DNA from: Azospirillum sp. | GTDB lineage: Bacteria > Pseudomonadota > Alphaproteobacteria > Azospirillales > Azospirillaceae | Direction: 5' to 3' | Length of the DNA: 64,000 bases | Assembly: GCA_027486405.1 (NCBI GenBank) | Contig: JAIXPD010000024.1 | Span: 62,001 to 126,000 of the forward strand | Part shown: positions 53,385 through 62,200 of the stretch, piece after piece | How the letters are laid out: each line of letters starts with the position of its first letter | Position numbering within the stretch: position 1 is the first letter of the stretch | Notes under the pieces: model-generated | What the model saw: the letters and a program-made list of their open reading frames with translations, nothing else | Databases searched by the model: none | What the model was told of the DNA's origin: nothing | Translations under genes and position numbers: made by a program

Positions 53385-55010
53385 GTGTGGCATGGCTTTG
53401 GCATTGCCGCTTGGCTCTTCACTTTTTCGGATCCGCGCCCCTTGGAGTCCTCCCCCCCTGCCGATGCGCCGCCGCCCCGCCTGGAGCTGCGCGGCATCAC
53501 CAAGCGGTTTCCCGGCTGTCTGGCCAACGATCATGTGAATCTCGTCCTGCAAGGGGGCGAGATCCATGCGCTGTTGGGGGAGAACGGGGCCGGCAAATCG
53601 ACCCTGGTGAAGATGATCTATGGGGTGCTGCACCCCGATTCCGGCTCCCTGCTGTGGCAGGGGCAGGAGGTGCGCGTGCCCGATCCCGCCGGTGCCCGCC
53701 GTCTGGGAATCGGCATGGTGTTTCAACATTTCTCGCTGTTCGACACGCTGACGGTGACGGAGAACATCGCGCTGGGCCTGGACAATCCGGGGCCGATGGC
53801 GGCGTTGGCCAACCGCATCCGCACGGTGTCGGAACGCTATGGGCTGGCGCTCGACCCCGACCGCCACGTCTTCCATCTGTCGGTCGGCGAGCGGCAGCGG
53901 GTGGAGATCGTCCGCTGCCTGCTTCAGGATCCCAAGCTGCTGATCATGGACGAGCCGACCTCCGTCCTGACCCCGCAGGAGGCGACCAAGCTGTTTGAAA
54001 CCCTGCGCCGTCTGGCGGCGGAGGGCTGCACCATCCTCTACATCTCGCACAAGCTGGAGGAGATCCGCGCCCTGTGCAGCCGCGCCACCGTGCTGCGCGG
54101 CGGCCGGGTGGTCGGGGCCTGCGATCCCCGGCAGGAAACCGCGCGCGGTCTGGCCGAAATGATGATCGGCAGCGAACTGTCCACGCCGGAACGCCCGCCG
54201 CAGGGGGCCACCGGGGCGGCGCGCCTGTCGGTGCGCAACCTGTCCACCAGCTCCGACAACCCGTTCGCCACCAACCTGAAAGAAGTGACGTTCGAGGTCC
54301 GCGCCGGGGAGATTCTGGGAATCGCCGGGGTGGCGGGCAACGGACAGGCCGAACTGATGGCCGCCCTGAGCGGGGAGGCCTTGATCGCCGACCCCGCCGC
54401 CGTCCGGATCGAAGGCGTGCCGTCCGGCCATCTCGGCCCGCGCGCGCGCCGGGCGCTTGGGCTGGCCTTCGTGCCGGAGGAGCGGTTGGGGCGCGGGACC
54501 GTGCCGGAACTCAGCCTGTCCGACAACGCGCTGCTGTCCGGCTACGCCAGCGAAACCCTGGTGACGGGCGGCATGGTGCGCTTTGCCAAGGCGCGGGCCT
54601 ATGCCGAGACGATCATCAAGGGCTTCAACGTCGTCACCCACGGGCACAAGGCCGAAGCGCGGTCGCTGTCCGGGGGCAATCTGCAAAAATTCATCATCGG
54701 TCGCGAGATCCTGCAACGGCCCAAGCTGCTGATCGTCGGGCAACCGACCTGGGGCGTGGACGCGGGCGCGGCGGCGGCGATCCATCAGGCCCTGATCGGG
54801 CTGGCGCGCTCCGGTGCCGCCGTGCTGGTCATCAGCCAGGATTTGGACGAGCTGTTCGTGTTGAGCGACCGGATTTCGGTGCTGTTCCATGGGCGGCTGT
54901 CCGACAGCCGACCGACCCATGAGACCAGCGTGGAACGCATCGGGCTGTTGATGGGCGGGCTGTTCGCCACGCCGCCGGACGAAGACGGGGAGATCGCGCG
55001 TGCGCTGTGA
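53385..55010 (+). CDS. ABC transporter ATPase, BMP-family nucleoside-type (tandem ABC domains)
   Basis: The 541-residue protein has two ABC domains in one chain, as in transporters of the BMP/sugar group. Domain 1: Walker A GENGAGKST (about 65), LSVGERQRVEIVRCL, LLIMDEPTSVLTP. Domain 2: GVAGNGQAE in place of Walker A (no Lys, the usual degenerate site in this family), LSGGNLQKFIIGREIL and LLIVGQPTWGVD. The start is uncertain: GTG at 53385 has no ribosome site, and TTG at 53442 is an alternative. A TTGACG at 53346 could be the -35 of a promoter, which would make a GTG start leaderless. Confidence 0.88.
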   Translation: MWHGFGIAAWLFTFSDPRPLESSPPADAPPPRLELRGITKRFPGCLANDHVNLVLQGGEIHALLGENGAGKSTLVKMIYGVLHPDSGSLLWQGQEVRVPDPAGARRLGIGMVFQHFSLFDTLTVTENIALGLDNPGPMAALANRIRTVSERYGLALDPDRHVFHLSVGERQRVEIVRCLLQDPKLLIMDEPTSVLTPQEATKLFETLRRLAAEGCTILYISHKLEEIRALCSRATVLRGGRVVGACDPRQETARGLAEMMIGSELSTPERPPQGATGAARLSVRNLSTSSDNPFATNLKEVTFEVRAGEILGIAGVAGNGQAELMAALSGEALIADPAAVRIEGVPSGHLGPRARRALGLAFVPEERLGRGTVPELSLSDNALLSGYASETLVTGGMVRFAKARAYAETIIKGFNVVTHGHKAEARSLSGGNLQKFIIGREILQRPKLLIVGQPTWGVDAGAAAAIHQALIGLARSGAAVLVISQDLDELFVLSDRISVLFHGRLSDSRPTHETSVERIGLLMGGLFATPPDEDGEIARAL

Positions 55011-55031
55011 CGATGCGAAGGGGTGCAACGC

Positions 55032-56108
55032 ATGAGCCTCATCCGACTGGAACCGCGCGGTCAGGCCTCGCAGGCCATGGTCTATCTGACCCCGCCGCTG
55101 GCGGTGGTTCTGACCCTGATGAGCGGCTTTGTCCTGTTCCTGCTGCTGGGTTTTGACCCGATGAAGGCGCTGCACGCCTTTTTCATCGACCCGGTGTCGT
55201 CCAGGCGCGGGATCGGGGAACTGATCGTGAAGGCCACCCCGCTGACGCTGTGCGCCATCGGCCTGTCCATCGGCTTCCGCGCCAACGTGTGGAACATCGG
55301 TGCCGAAGGGCAATTGACCATGGGGGCGATTGTCGGCGGCGGCTTGGCGCTGGCCTTTTACGGGCATGGCGGCTGGTGGCTGCTGCCGCTGATGGTGATC
55401 GGCGGGGCGGTGGGCGGCATGGCCTGGGCGGCGATCCCGGCCTATCTGCGCCTGCGCTTCAACGCCAGCGAGATCCTGACCAGCCTGATGCTGACCTATG
55501 TGGCGCTGCTGCTGCTGAATTTCCTGGCGCATGGGCCGTACCGTGATCCCGATGGCTTCGCCTTCCCCGAATCCCGGCTGTTCGAGGCCGACGCGGTGAT
55601 GCCGATCCTGTGGGCGGGAACCCGCGTCCATCTGGGGGCCGCCTTCGCCCTGCTGGCGGTGGTCGGTGGCTGGGTGCTGATCGCCCGGACCTTCATCGGC
55701 TTTCAGATCAAGGTGATCGGGCTGACACCGGCGGCGGCGGGCTATGCCGGGTTCGACCAGAAACGCATCGTCTGGCTGGCCCTGCTGCTGTCGGGCGGGT
55801 TGGCCGGGATCGCCGGAATGGGCGAGGTGGCCGGACCCATCGGCCAGATCACACCGAACGTGTCGCCGGGCTATGGCTTCACCGCCATCATCGTCGCCTT
55901 TCTCGGCCGTTTGCACCCGGTGGGCATTCTGCTGGCCGCGCTGCTGATGGCGCTGTCCTTCATCGGGGGCGAGGCCGCGCAGATCGCGATGGGCCTGCCC
56001 AAGGCGATCACCGGGGTGTTTCAAGGGATGCTGCTGTTTTTCCTGTTGGCGAGCGATGTGCTGATTCGCTACCGGGTCCGATTCGGCGCGCGGAGGGCTG
56101 TGGCATGA
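55032..56108 (+). CDS. ABC transporter permease, BMP-family, first subunit
   Basis: The 358-residue membrane protein has about eight to ten hydrophobic segments and the conserved GFRANVWNIGAEGQLTMGAIVG and ASEILTSLMLTYVA loops of the BMP/nucleoside permease family. The ATG at 55032 follows AAGGGG and is preferred over an in-frame GTG at 55023. Its stop overlaps the second permease start (ATGA). Confidence 0.9.
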   Translation: MSLIRLEPRGQASQAMVYLTPPLAVVLTLMSGFVLFLLLGFDPMKALHAFFIDPVSSRRGIGELIVKATPLTLCAIGLSIGFRANVWNIGAEGQLTMGAIVGGGLALAFYGHGGWWLLPLMVIGGAVGGMAWAAIPAYLRLRFNASEILTSLMLTYVALLLLNFLAHGPYRDPDGFAFPESRLFEADAVMPILWAGTRVHLGAAFALLAVVGGWVLIARTFIGFQIKVIGLTPAAAGYAGFDQKRIVWLALLLSGGLAGIAGMGEVAGPIGQITPNVSPGYGFTAIIVAFLGRLHPVGILLAALLMALSFIGGEAAQIAMGLPKAITGVFQGMLLFFLLASDVLIRYRVRFGARRAVA

Positions 56109-57037
56109 GCGCGGAACTGTCGCTGATCGGTCCGATCCTGGCGGCGATGCTGGCGGCGGCCACCCCGCTGCTCTTTGCCGCACTGGGTGAACTGGTGGTG
56201 GAAAAGTCCGGCGTCCTCAACCTGGGCGTGGAAGGGATGATGCTGGTCGGGGCCGTTTGCGGCTTTGCCGTGACGGTGAAGACCGGCAGCGCGCCGATGG
56301 GGCTGCTGGCGGCGGCGACGGCGGGGGCGGCCACCGCCGCGCTGTTCGGGCTGCTGACGCTGGGGCTGCTGGCCAACCAGGTCGCGACCGGGCTGGCGTT
56401 GACCCTGTTCGGGGTCGGGCTGTCGGCGTTGATCGGGCAGGCCTTCGTCGGCATCCCGCTGAAGGGGTTGCCCAAGCTGAACATCCCCGGTCTGACCGAT
56501 CTGCCGGTGATCGGGCAGGCGCTGTTCGGTCAGGATCTGTTGGTGTATCTGGCGATTCTGGCGGTTCCGCTGGTCCATCTGTTCCTGTACCGCACCCGCG
56601 CCGGTCTGGTGCTGCGCGCGGTGGGGGAGAACCACGCCGCCGCCCACGCGCTGGGCTACAAGGTCATCCGCATCCGCTTTCTGGCCGTGCTGTTCGGCGG
56701 GGCGATGAGCGGGCTGGGCGGGGCCTTCCTGTCGATGGACTACACACCGATGTGGGCGGAGAACATGACGGCGGGGCGCGGCTGGATCGCGCTGGCGCTG
56801 GTGGTGTTCGCCACCTGGAAGCCGCTGCGCGTCATGCTGGGGGCGTGGCTGTTCGGCGGCGTCACCATCGCGCAGCTTCACGTGCAGGGTTTGGGGGTGG
56901 GCGTGCCCTCGCAACTCTTGTCGATGCTGCCCTATCTGGCTACCGTTCTGGTGTTGGTGCTGATTTCGCGGGATGTCGCCCGCACCCGATTGAACGCACC
57001 GGCCTGTTTGGGCAAGTTGTTCCACCCGGACGCCTGA
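56105..57037 (+). CDS. ABC transporter permease, BMP-family, second subunit
   Basis: The 310-residue membrane protein has about eight hydrophobic segments and the family motif GVLNLGVEGMMLVGAV near residue 36, plus VGENHAAAHALGY and WAENMTAGRGWIALALV. It pairs with the first permease, to which it is coupled by ATGA. The gap to the binding protein gene is 83 bases. Confidence 0.9.
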   Translation: MSAELSLIGPILAAMLAAATPLLFAALGELVVEKSGVLNLGVEGMMLVGAVCGFAVTVKTGSAPMGLLAAATAGAATAALFGLLTLGLLANQVATGLALTLFGVGLSALIGQAFVGIPLKGLPKLNIPGLTDLPVIGQALFGQDLLVYLAILAVPLVHLFLYRTRAGLVLRAVGENHAAAHALGYKVIRIRFLAVLFGGAMSGLGGAFLSMDYTPMWAENMTAGRGWIALALVVFATWKPLRVMLGAWLFGGVTIAQLHVQGLGVGVPSQLLSMLPYLATVLVLVLISRDVARTRLNAPACLGKLFHPDA

Positions 57038-57120
57038 CCCGGACATTTCCGTTTCTTGGGCCGACTGTTTCTTTTGCCGCAAACCGACACCTCAAACACA
57101 AAAACACAAGGAGCTTTGAC

Positions 57121-58209
57121 GTGAACAGAAGGACGATGGGCAAGACTCTGCTGGGGTTGGCCGGGGCTGCTGCGGTCGCGCTGAGCGTCGGTACGGCGGC
57201 GGCGCAGGACAAGTTGAAGGTCGGTTTCGTCTATGTCGGCCCGATCAGCGATCACGGCTACAGCTATCAGCACGACCAGGGCCGTCTGGCGGTTGAAAAG
57301 GCGCTGGGCGACAAGGTCGCCACCACCTATGTCGAAAATGTGCCGGAAGGGGCCGACGCCGAACGCGTGATCGAACAGTTGGCGGCCAGCGGCAACAAGC
57401 TGATCTTCACCACCTCCTTTGGCTTCATGAACCCGACGCTGAAGGTGGCTCAGCGCTACCCCGACGTGAAGTTCGAGCACGCGACCGGCTACAAGCGCGC
57501 GGCCAACGTCGCCACCTATTCCGCCCGCTTCTACGAAGGCCGCACGGTGGTCGGAGCCATTGCCGGCAAGATGACCAAGTCGAACGTCATCGGCTATGTC
57601 GGCTCCTTCCCTATTCCGGAAGTCATCAGCGGCATCAACGCCTTCACCATCGCCTTGCGTGAGCAGAACCCGAAGGCCGAGGTTCGGGTCGTTTGGGTCA
57701 ACAGCTGGTACGATCCGGGCAAGGAGGCGGAAGCGGCCAAGGCGCTGATCGACCAGGGGGCGGACGTCATCGTTCAGCACACCGATAGCCCGGCCCCGAT
57801 CCAGACCGCGCAGGAACGCGGCTTGTGGTCGGTCGGTCAATCGTCGGACATGACCCGCTTCGGCCCGAAATCGCACCTGACCGCCATCGTCGATGATTGG
57901 AACGGCTACTACATCGACCGCGTCAATGCGGTTCTCAATGGCTCGTGGAAGGCCGTGGACACCTGGGGCGGTTTCAAGGACAAGATGCTGTTCCTGGCCC
58001 CCTACAACCCGGCGATTCCGGCGGACGTCGTGGCCCTGGCCGACCAGATCAAGGCCGACATCATGTCGGGCAAGCGCCACTCCTTCCAGGGTCCGGTGAA
58101 GGACCAGTCGGGCAAGGTGGTGATCCCCGAAGGCAAGAGCGCGACCGACGAGCAGATCCTGAAGATGGACTGGTACGTCGAAGGCGTGCAGGGGAAGGTT
58201 CCGAAGTAA
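57121..58209 (+). CDS. BMP-family ABC transporter substrate-binding protein
   Basis: The 362-residue protein has a signal peptide (GKTLLGLAGAAAVALSVGTAAA, cut near residue 28) and the BMP/PnrA-like fold: KVGFVYVGPISDHGYSY, then VIEQLAASGNKLIFTTSFGFM and VIVQHTDSPAPIQTA. PnrA-type proteins bind purine nucleosides, but no nucleoside enzyme gene lies nearby, so the ligand is open. A GTG start at 57121 with AAGGAGC seven bases upstream is used. It is the last gene of the four-gene transporter operon. Confidence 0.92.
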   Translation: MNRRTMGKTLLGLAGAAAVALSVGTAAAQDKLKVGFVYVGPISDHGYSYQHDQGRLAVEKALGDKVATTYVENVPEGADAERVIEQLAASGNKLIFTTSFGFMNPTLKVAQRYPDVKFEHATGYKRAANVATYSARFYEGRTVVGAIAGKMTKSNVIGYVGSFPIPEVISGINAFTIALREQNPKAEVRVVWVNSWYDPGKEAEAAKALIDQGADVIVQHTDSPAPIQTAQERGLWSVGQSSDMTRFGPKSHLTAIVDDWNGYYIDRVNAVLNGSWKAVDTWGGFKDKMLFLAPYNPAIPADVVALADQIKADIMSGKRHSFQGPVKDQSGKVVIPEGKSATDEQILKMDWYVEGVQGKVPK

Positions 58210-58215
58210 GCCTTT

Positions 58216-58260
58216 GGGCGTCGGCGGGCCGGGGGCAAGTCTCCGGTCCCGCCGACGCCC
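58216..58260 (+). terminator. Stem-loop after the BMP transporter operon
   Basis: A perfect 13-bp stem, GGGCGTCGGCGGG at 58216-58228 and its complement at 58248-58260, begins seven bases after the stop codon. No T-run follows. Confidence 0.6.
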
Positions 58261-58301
58261 ATTGACGCCCATGATGGCGGGTGTGAGTGAGGAGGCCAGC
58301 G

Positions 58302-58739
58302 ATGGAGCAGACCCTCTACGACCGCGACTTTTACGCCTGGGCGAACGAACAGGCGGCGCTGTTGCGCGCGGGAAAACTCGACGTGGCGGACATCGCCCAC
58401 ATCGCCGAGGAGATCGAGAGCATGGGCCGCAGCGAAAAGCGGGAGTTGGTCAATCGCTTGGCCATTCTGCTGCTTGATCTGCTGAAATGGCGCTTTCAGC
58501 CCGGCCTGCGCGGCAACAGTTGGCGTCTGAGCGTGAAGGAGCAGCGCTACCGGTTGGCCAGCCATATGACGGACAACCCCAGCCTCAAATCCAAATTGGA
58601 CGACGCGGTGGCAGACGCCTATCGGCTGGCGCTGGTTGAGGCAGAGCGGGAGACGGGGTTGAGCGAGTCAACCTTTCCAACCGTCTGCCCCTGGAGCTAC
58701 GCGCAGATGACCGACCATGATTTCTGGCCGCAGCCCTGA
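58302..58739 (+). CDS. DUF29 domain-containing protein
   Basis: The 145-residue protein matches DUF29 (YDRDFYAWANEQAALLRAGK, then DIAHIAEEIESMGRSEKREL), an alpha-helical family common in cyanobacteria and proteobacteria. Its function is unknown. A GAGGAGG site lies before the ATG at 58302. It converges with the next gene across 20 bases. Confidence 0.88.
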   Translation: MEQTLYDRDFYAWANEQAALLRAGKLDVADIAHIAEEIESMGRSEKRELVNRLAILLLDLLKWRFQPGLRGNSWRLSVKEQRYRLASHMTDNPSLKSKLDDAVADAYRLALVEAERETGLSESTFPTVCPWSYAQMTDHDFWPQP

Positions 58740-58759
58740 TTTGACAGATACGGCTGCGC

Positions 58760-59218
58760 TTACAAATACGGACCCAGCAGCTTCAGAAACGGCCGTGCCT
58801 CTTGCAGCACCAGGACAGTCTGGTGGAACAGATCCTCCGGGGCGGCGTGGTGGTCCAGCGCGGTTTCGGAAAACAGAATGATCTTCTGGCCGCCCTGGAC
58901 GATGAATTTCACATGCTTCAGCCCATCGATGCCGCGCAGCAGCGACAGCAGGGTGCGGCGGCGGTCGGGGGCCTGGGCGGTGAAGGGGACATGGCCGACG
59001 TCGGCCCAGATCTGGCAGATCGACCCGTCGCCCTCGTGCCGCACGGCGATGTTGAAGGGCAGGCCATCGGCCATGAAGGTCAGCTTGCAGGGCTTGGGCG
59101 GCTTGGCGATGCCCAACACCCCTTCCGGCGTCATCACGATCGACCCTGGCGTGATGGGCAGCGCGCCGTCCGGCACCTCGGCCAGGGATTGGATGGTCTT
59201 CAGATCGGGAACGGTCAC
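58760..59218 (-). CDS. Uncharacterised 152-residue protein
   Basis: I do not recognise the family. The protein is soluble, with no signal or membrane segment. It has a mixed alpha/beta look, with conserved-looking segments SIVMTPEGVLGIAKPPKPC and WADVGHVPFTAQAPDRRRTL. The GTG start at 59218 lacks a good ribosome site. Codon use is similar to its neighbours, so it is probably a real gene. It is divergent from psd with a 129-base gap. Confidence 0.6.
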   Translation of the reverse strand: MTVPDLKTIQSLAEVPDGALPITPGSIVMTPEGVLGIAKPPKPCKLTFMADGLPFNIAVRHEGDGSICQIWADVGHVPFTAQAPDRRRTLLSLLRGIDGLKHVKFIVQGGQKIILFSETALDHHAAPEDLFHQTVLVLQEARPFLKLLGPYL

Positions 59219-59347
59219 GGGGCGGCGCTCGATTCATCGGTTGCGTGTGCGGTTAGCATGGTGTCTTGCCGCTAAAATTCTGTAAAGGGGTTGATCGGGC
59301 GTCTACAATGGCCGCTCGTTGTTGGATGAACTGCAAAGACCGAGGCG

Positions 59348-60043
59348 ATGTCCGCCATCAATACCGTTGTCGTTCCGATTCACCGCGCTGGCTGGCCGTT
59401 CATCGCCGCTTTCGCCGTTGTTTCGTTGATCCTGGGGCTTGCCGTCTGGACCCCGCTGGGCTGGGCCGGTCTGGTGCTGACGCTGTGGTGCGTCTATTTC
59501 TTCCGCGATCCCGACCGCGTCACACCGACGCGGCCCGGCCTGCTGGTCAGCCCGGCCGACGGGCGCGTGACCATGATCGTCCAGGCCGTTCCGCCGCCGG
59601 AACTGGGCATGGGCGACAAGGCGTTGACGCGAATCAGCGTCTTCCTCAACGTGTTCAACGTCCACGTCAACCGCGTCCCCGCCGACGGGACCATCGTGGC
59701 CGCCGAATACCACAAGGGCAAGTTCCTCAACGCCGCCCTGGACAAGGCGAGCGAGGAGAACGAGCGCATGGCCTTCCGCCAGCGCCTGCCCGACGGGCGC
59801 GAGATCGCCTATGTCCAGATCGCCGGGCTGGTCGCCCGTCGCATCCTGTGGTGGGTCAAGGCCGGGCAGCCGGTGAAGGCGGGTGAGCGTTTCGGCCTGA
59901 TTCGCTTCGGCAGCCGCACCGACATCTATCTGCCGGACGGCGTCGCCCCGCTGGTGTGCGTTGGCCAAACCGCCATCGGCGGTGAAACCATCCTGGCCGA
60001 TCTGAACGGCACGGAAGCGCAGCGTTACGGGGATGTGCGCTGA
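59348..60043 (+). CDS. psd: Phosphatidylserine decarboxylase
   Basis: The 231-residue enzyme makes phosphatidylethanolamine from phosphatidylserine at the inner membrane. Two hydrophobic segments lie at the N-terminus (about 16-50). The self-cleavage site is FGSR, with Gly188-Ser189 giving the pyruvoyl group; VSPADGRV and [11 protein letters not shown] are family-typical. It is the short form seen in alphaproteobacteria. Its stop overlaps the pssA start (TGATG), joining consecutive pathway steps. Confidence 0.94.
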   Translation: MSAINTVVVPIHRAGWPFIAAFAVVSLILGLAVWTPLGWAGLVLTLWCVYFFRDPDRVTPTRPGLLVSPADGRVTMIVQAVPPPELGMGDKALTRISVFLNVFNVHVNRVPADGTIVAAEYHKGKFLNAALDKASEENERMAFRQRLPDGREIAYVQIAGLVARRILWWVKAGQPVKAGERFGLIRFGSRTDIYLPDGVAPLVCVGQTAIGGETILADLNGTEAQRYGDVR

Positions 60044-60921
60044 TGAAACGCCCGCCCGTCTTCAAGCAGCCGATCTTCCGTTCCAACCGGACGCGCCGCC
60101 CGCGCCGCCCGCATCCCCGGCTGAAAGGGTTGTCGATCAACCACCTGTTGCCGAACGTGCTGACGGTGCTGGCGCTGTGTTCCGGTTTGACGGCGATCCG
60201 ATTCGCCATTCTGGAGCGCTGGGAACCGGCGGTGATCGCCATCGTGATCGCCGCGATCCTCGACGCGCTGGATGGGCGGATCGCCCGGCTGTTGAACGGG
60301 CAGAGCAAGTTCGGGGCGGAGCTGGACAGCCTGTCCGACGCGATCAGCTTCGGCGTCGCCCCGGCCTTCATGATGTATCTGTGGGGGTTGAAGGGGGCGG
60401 GAACGCTGGGCTGGATCGCCGCCATGGCCTATGCCGTGTGCTGCGCCCTGCGTCTGGCCCGCTTCAACTCGCGCCTGGGCGTGGTGGACCTGCCGCCCTG
60501 GGCCTACAACTACTTCACCGGCGTTCCGGCCCCCGCCGGGGCCGGTCTGGTGCTGCTGCCGATGACGCTGGGGTTCGAGGCCGGGCCGTCCATCGTCGGG
60601 CACCCGGTGGTCATCGTGCCCTGGACGCTGATGATCGGCGGCCTGATGGTCAGCACCCTGCCGACCTTCTCCTTCAAGGGCGCGCGGGTTCCGGCGCAAT
60701 GGGTGGTTCCGGCGTTGGCCGGAGTCGGGCTGGTCGCGGCGATGATGGTCAACCAACCCTGGTGGACCCTGTCGCTGATCGGCTTTGCCTATCTCGGCAC
60801 CTTGCCCTTTTCGACCCGGCAGTTCCGCCGTTTGCAGAGCGCGGCCGAACTGATGCAGACCGACGCGCCGGAGGATGAGGGCGACGGAGCCGACAAACGG
60901 CCACCCTCGGTTCCGGCCTGA
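60043..60921 (+). CDS. pssA: CDP-diacylglycerol--serine O-phosphatidyltransferase
   Basis: The 292-residue integral membrane enzyme makes phosphatidylserine, the substrate of Psd. The CDP-alcohol phosphatidyltransferase motif is DALDGRIARLLNGQSKFGAE followed by LDSLSD (about 69-95), with all conserved Asp residues. About eight hydrophobic segments follow. The N-terminal 27 residues are very Arg- and Pro-rich. The psd-pssA order is conserved in the class, and a strong terminator follows. Confidence 0.95.
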   Translation: MKRPPVFKQPIFRSNRTRRPRRPHPRLKGLSINHLLPNVLTVLALCSGLTAIRFAILERWEPAVIAIVIAAILDALDGRIARLLNGQSKFGAELDSLSDAISFGVAPAFMMYLWGLKGAGTLGWIAAMAYAVCCALRLARFNSRLGVVDLPPWAYNYFTGVPAPAGAGLVLLPMTLGFEAGPSIVGHPVVIVPWTLMIGGLMVSTLPTFSFKGARVPAQWVVPALAGVGLVAAMMVNQPWWTLSLIGFAYLGTLPFSTRQFRRLQSAAELMQTDAPEDEGDGADKRPPSVPA

Positions 60922-60950
60922 TCCGGTTCCGCTCTCTCTGGATCCTTGTG

Positions 60951-60990
60951 AAACCGCGCCCTGGACCTGTCCGGGCGCGGTTTTCGTTTG
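60951..60990 (+). terminator. Intrinsic terminator after pssA
   Basis: AAACCGCGCCC (60951-60961) pairs with GGGCGCGGTTT (60973-60983), extended inward by GGAC/GTCC. TTTTCGTTT follows. It ends the psd-pssA transcript 29 bases after the stop. Confidence 0.85.
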
Positions 60991-61011
60991 GGAGGGTTCT
61001 TTTTTGGGGGA

Positions 61012-61347
61012 CTATTCGGCGGCGGCGGCCAGCGCGCTGGCCTCGGCGACCACAACCTGGGCCACCATCGGGATCTGGCGCAGGCAGTTACCGACGTGAT
61101 CGGATTCGGCGCGGACCATGCCGACCACCGCCAAATCGATGAGCAGGGTGTCGCCGGTCAGGCGGCTGGCCAGCGTGTGCGGGACAAGCCCGCGCTTGGC
61201 GACCAGTTCCAACACGCGGGGCAGGGTTCCGGGATCGGCGTCGGCGGTGACGGAGAACACCACGCGGCGGGCGGGATCGCAGGGGCGCGATTCGGCGGCG
61301 GGCGGGGTCAGGGTCGGGGCGGTGAATGCAGCGGTGGTGCTGGACAT
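61012..61347 (-). CDS. Small ACT-domain-like protein
   Basis: The 111-residue protein has a single domain (about 28-101) with an ACT-like plan: VFSVTADADPGTLPRVLELVAKRG, then TLLIDLAVVGM, then a final strand. It resembles the small regulatory subunits of acetolactate synthase (IlvM type), but no ilv partner is adjacent, so the role is open. It may be a stand-alone amino-acid sensor. The upstream leader is strongly structured. Confidence 0.55.
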   Translation of the reverse strand: MSSTTAAFTAPTLTPPAAESRPCDPARRVVFSVTADADPGTLPRVLELVAKRGLVPHTLASRLTGDTLLIDLAVVGMVRAESDHVGNCLRQIPMVAQVVVAEASALAAAAE

Positions 61348-61373
61348 GATGCGTCGGTGCCTTGCGTGTGCGA

Positions 61374-61439
61374 ATTCTGCGGTGTGGGCGCGCGTTTACC
61401 CGGCTCTCAAAGGAGAACCGGGCCGCTAATTCGCAGAAT
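61374..61439 (-). promoter_or_regulatory. Structured leader upstream of the ACT-domain gene
   Basis: Two nested stems are visible: an outer ATTCTGCG/CGCAGAAT pair (about 61374-61381 and 61432-61439) and an inner CCCGG-C-TCTC / GAGA-A-CCGGG hairpin (61399-61422) with a four-base loop. They lie 27-92 bases before the ATG of the minus-strand gene and could act in its transcript. They do not match a riboswitch I recognise. Confidence 0.4.
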
Positions 61440-61552
61440 GCTGGCAAACCGATGCGTGTTCATGGACGCTACGCTACACAGATGGCCCCGCGCCCGTCAA
61501 CCCGCCTGTCAGAGGACGGGCCTTGCCGGTGCGCGGCGCGCTCCGATTTGGG

Positions 61553-62167
61553 ATGTCCCTTCACATGCCTGCGACCACGACCGACGACCGCCTGATTCTC
61601 CGCCCCGCCTGCGCCGACGACGCGCCGGATCTGGCCCGCCTGATCGATGTGGCGGGCGGCGGGGTCTATGGGTTTTTGTTGGACGGGCTGGTCCCCGGCA
61701 TGACGGTGCCGGAGATGCTGATGCCGGGGTTGGCCGGGCGCACCGGTTCGCTGTCGCACCGGCAGAGCGGTGTGGCGGAATGGGAGGGCCGCATCATCGG
61801 CGTCGCCCACGGCTATCCGGTCGATTGGATTCGGACGGAGGATTACAGCGGCCTGCCGCCCGAGCGGATCGCGCATCTCGCCAGCTTTTCGCAAACCCAC
61901 GATTGGGGCAGCTATTTCCTGTCGGCCCTGGCGGTGGACGAGGCGTTCCGCCGTCAGGGCGTGGCGGCGCGGTTGTTGGGGTGGTTCTACGACCGGGCGC
62001 GCGATCTTGGCTTTGACCGCGTCACCCTGCATGTCTGGGCCGACAACGACGCCGCCCAACGGCTCTACGCCAAGGAAGGCTTCGTTGAGGCCGGGCGCGC
62101 CGCCATCCCCTGGCACGAGCGGTTGCCGCACCAGGGGGGAAGCGTGCTGTTGCGCCGTCCGGTGTGA
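61553..62167 (+). CDS. GNAT-family N-acetyltransferase
   Basis: The 204-residue protein has the GNAT fold: an N-terminal LILRPACADDAPDLARLI, and the acetyl-CoA binding stretch LSALAVDEAFRRQGVAARLLGW (R-x-x-G-x-A), then LHVWADNDAAQRLYAKEGF at the end. The substrate is unknown. The ATG at 61553 or 61565 could be the start; a TTG at 61523 is less likely. A convergent stem-loop follows it. Confidence 0.85.
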   Translation: MSLHMPATTTDDRLILRPACADDAPDLARLIDVAGGGVYGFLLDGLVPGMTVPEMLMPGLAGRTGSLSHRQSGVAEWEGRIIGVAHGYPVDWIRTEDYSGLPPERIAHLASFSQTHDWGSYFLSALAVDEAFRRQGVAARLLGWFYDRARDLGFDRVTLHVWADNDAAQRLYAKEGFVEAGRAAIPWHERLPHQGGSVLLRRPV

Positions 62168-62183
62168 GCAACCGGGAACGGGG

Positions 62184-62200
62184 GAGGGGCGTTGCCCCTC
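62184..62200. terminator. Stem-loop between convergent GNAT and prmB genes
   Basis: GAGGGGC-GTT-GCCCCTC is a perfect 7-bp stem that overlaps the last bases of prmB. There is no T-run, so it is only a weak terminator candidate. Confidence 0.4.

Noticed and set aside
53370-56183. Minus-strand frame of over 900 codons opposite the BMP transporter genes
   Set aside because: Antisense to three well-defined transporter genes, with Gln/Arg/His-rich translation and no domain.
56257-58209. Reading the BMP binding protein as a 650-residue protein
   Set aside because: The upstream part is an out-of-phase reading of the permease. The GTG at 57121 has a good ribosome site and begins a proper signal peptide.
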